A stretch of DNA of 15,514 nucleotides, taken from contig SFID01000052.1 in NCBI GenBank assembly GCA_004555425.1, positions 1-15,514 of the forward strand. The letters run 5' to 3'. Under the pieces are notes generated by a model that saw only the letters and a list, made by a program, of their open reading frames with translations, did no database searches and had not been told where the DNA came from. Every line of letters starts with the position of its first letter. Within the stretch, counting starts at the first letter, position 1. Made by a program: the position numbers and the translations under genes. Shown piece by piece: positions 14,751 to 15,514 of this stretch. Source of the DNA: Bacteroidales bacterium. GTDB lineage: Bacteria; Bacteroidota; Bacteroidia; Bacteroidales; Bacteroidaceae.

Positions 14751-14781
14751 CAAAGGTAAGGCGTAGGCTCCAAACAGCAAA
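14751..14781 (-). promoter_or_regulatory. Second upstream - strand promoter with no obvious gene
   Basis: On the - strand TTTG (14781-14778), a 19-base gap, then TACCTTTG (14758-14751). Both elements match consensus. Transcription would start near 14745 and run through ~235 bases without a credible ORF into the promoter at 14509. It could be a distal promoter of the PurF-like gene or drive a small RNA. Confidence 0.55.
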
Positions 14782-14788
14782 GCATTTT

Positions 14789-14890
14789 TTAGGAAGGTTT
14801 TCGCTTTGTTCGTTAAGGGTTGGCTTTTATCAGACCAAACATCAGGGCGCAAACTCCATACTCCTCAAGGCGTTTATCTCGGTTTTTCTT
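14789..14890. repeat. Decayed relative of the 15-144 cloverleaf element
   Basis: It aligns by eye, in the same orientation, with bases 53-154: TTAGG, then CGTTAAG, a run ending AGACCAAAC, then CTCCTCAAGG and GGTTTTTCTT. The complementary arms that make the stems in the first copy have been lost, so it is probably no longer structured. Confidence 0.5.
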
Positions 14891-14950
14891 CAAAACCGAC
14901 ATGGAATCTCTCGGGCGTTCCGATTTCTCGGGCATACAGCGACCTGAGTA

Positions 14951-14992
14951 GCAACCTGAGTAGTTACCCGAAATGGTAACTACTCAGGTTGC
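14951..14992. repeat. Perfect 18-bp inverted repeat
   Basis: GCAACCTGAGTAGTTACC (14951-14968) is exactly complementary to 14975-14992 around a 6-base loop. It forms a strong hairpin without a T-tract and belongs to the same motif family as 257-332. Its right arm is also the left end of the larger palindrome 14975-15320. Confidence 0.7.
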
Positions 14993-15320
14993 TCCAGATA
15001 GCGAGTCAACGTGTGGCACTGCGGTGTGCGTTGTTTCTTTAAACACGAATCTTTCTAATTTTACTAATCGCGCGGGGTAGAACCTCCAAGTAGGAGGCAA
15101 TTCGATTCGTGTTTCTTTTAACACGAATCTTTCGAATCTTACTAATCGCGCGGGGTAGAACCTCCAAGTGGGCGTGTTAAAGAAACACGAATCGAATTGT
15201 TTCCTTGTAGGAGGTTAACCCCGCGCAATTAGAAAGATTCGTATGATTCGTGTTAAATAAATACCGCAAACCGAAGGTCCACACGTTGCCTCGCAATCTA
15301 GAACAACCTGAGTAGTGACC
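14975..15320. repeat. Large imperfect palindromic element
   Basis: The left arm (about 14975-15091) is an imperfect reverse complement of the right arm (about 15210-15320). Matching landmarks are GGTAACTACTCAGGTTG, GCGAGTCAACGTGTGG, AACACGAATCTTTCTAAT and CGCGGGGT, whose complements appear in reverse order on the right. A 50-bp direct repeat (15042-15091 and 15120-15169, two mismatches) lies inside. No ORF is supported. It resembles a MITE or a complex intergenic palindrome. Confidence 0.6.
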
Positions 15321-15382
15321 TTTTCATGGTTCTAGTCGGGTCCTTACCTCGCTCAATTAGTAAGATTCGAAAGATTCGTGTT
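15120..15382. repeat. Exact 27-bp inverted match within the repeat cluster
   Basis: Bases 15120-15146 are the exact reverse complement of 15356-15382, with weaker complementarity continuing outward (about 15098-15119 with 15383-15403). This provides a pairing alternative to the main palindrome. Confidence 0.65.
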
Positions 15383-15514
15383 AAAGAAACACGAAGCGAA
15401 TTGTTTCCTAGTTGAAGGTTAACCCCGCGCAATTAGAAAGATTCGTATGATTCGTGTTAAAATAAATACCGCAAACCGAAGGTCCACACGTTGCCTCGCA
15501 ATCTAGAACGACCT
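15173..15514 (+). repeat. Direct repeat of ~137 bp, second copy reaching the window edge
   Basis: Bases 15173-15309 recur at 15377-15514 with a few substitutions and one inserted A, at a period of 204. The last ~95 bases of each copy are almost identical, suggesting a recent partial duplication of the palindrome's right arm. The second copy is cut by the window end, so the full extent is unknown. Confidence 0.75.

Noticed and set aside
15042..15514. CRISPR array
   Set aside because: Repeat spacings are irregular (78 and 204), copies occur in both orientations, the repeats are longer than the spacers, and no cas gene is present.
1..15514. tRNA, rRNA, integrase or transposase genes
   Set aside because: I found no tRNA-like cloverleaf with TTCRA and anticodon features, no rRNA segment, and no recombinase or transposase ORF, despite the repeat-rich flanks.

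Overview
The window most likely comes from a Bacteroidota chromosome (order Bacteroidales, Prevotella-like). The evidence is several promoters of the Bacteroidota type (TTTG, a 19-20 base gap, then TAnnTTTG) with little sign of Shine-Dalgarno sites, a DnaK ending in EEVK, a PiT phosphate transporter with a long cytoplasmic tail, and a PurF paralogue starting MGGFFGTIS. Most core genes are GC-rich. The 4389-6910 pair is visibly poorer in GC. The genus cannot be fixed from this sequence alone.

Layout. Bases 1-739 hold no gene but are dense in structured repeats: a cloverleaf-like element, nested inverted repeats, and a 223-bp element with perfect 24-bp inverted ends. They end in a phased array that looks like a Pho box. 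Next comes a translationally coupled phosphate operon on the + strand (740-4044): an inner-membrane PiT transporter with a fused helical tail, then an outer-membrane OprP-type porin, closed by a good intrinsic terminator. A second + strand operon (4389-6910) encodes a PD-(D/E)XK nuclease / Schlafen-type helicase (DUF2075) coupled to a Nudix hydrolase. It is the best candidate here for an accessory, possibly antiphage, system. dnaK follows on the - strand (7081-9003) with its own terminator.

Bases 9004-10050 hold no confident gene. They contain a perfect promoter followed at once by an intrinsic terminator (a possible tiny RNA or attenuator), one doubtful 58-codon ORF and a strong - strand terminator. 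Two - strand genes follow: a secreted transglutaminase-like protein (10051-12723), and upstream of it a PurF-like phosphoribosyltransferase (12922-14340) that has lost its glutaminase catalytic residues but keeps the PRPP loop and four putative Fe-S cysteines. Its promoter is clear and its leader is folded.

Bases 14510-15514 are again gene-free and repeat-rich: an orphan - strand promoter, a decayed relative of the cloverleaf element, and a cluster of long direct and inverted repeats that runs off the window edge.

How the genes fit together: the PiT/porin pair makes a two-membrane phosphate uptake route that is probably phosphate-regulated. The helicase/Nudix pair is a self-contained unit that looks acquired. 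DnaK, the PurF paralogue and the transglutaminase-like protein are ordinary chromosomal genes with no obvious shared pathway.
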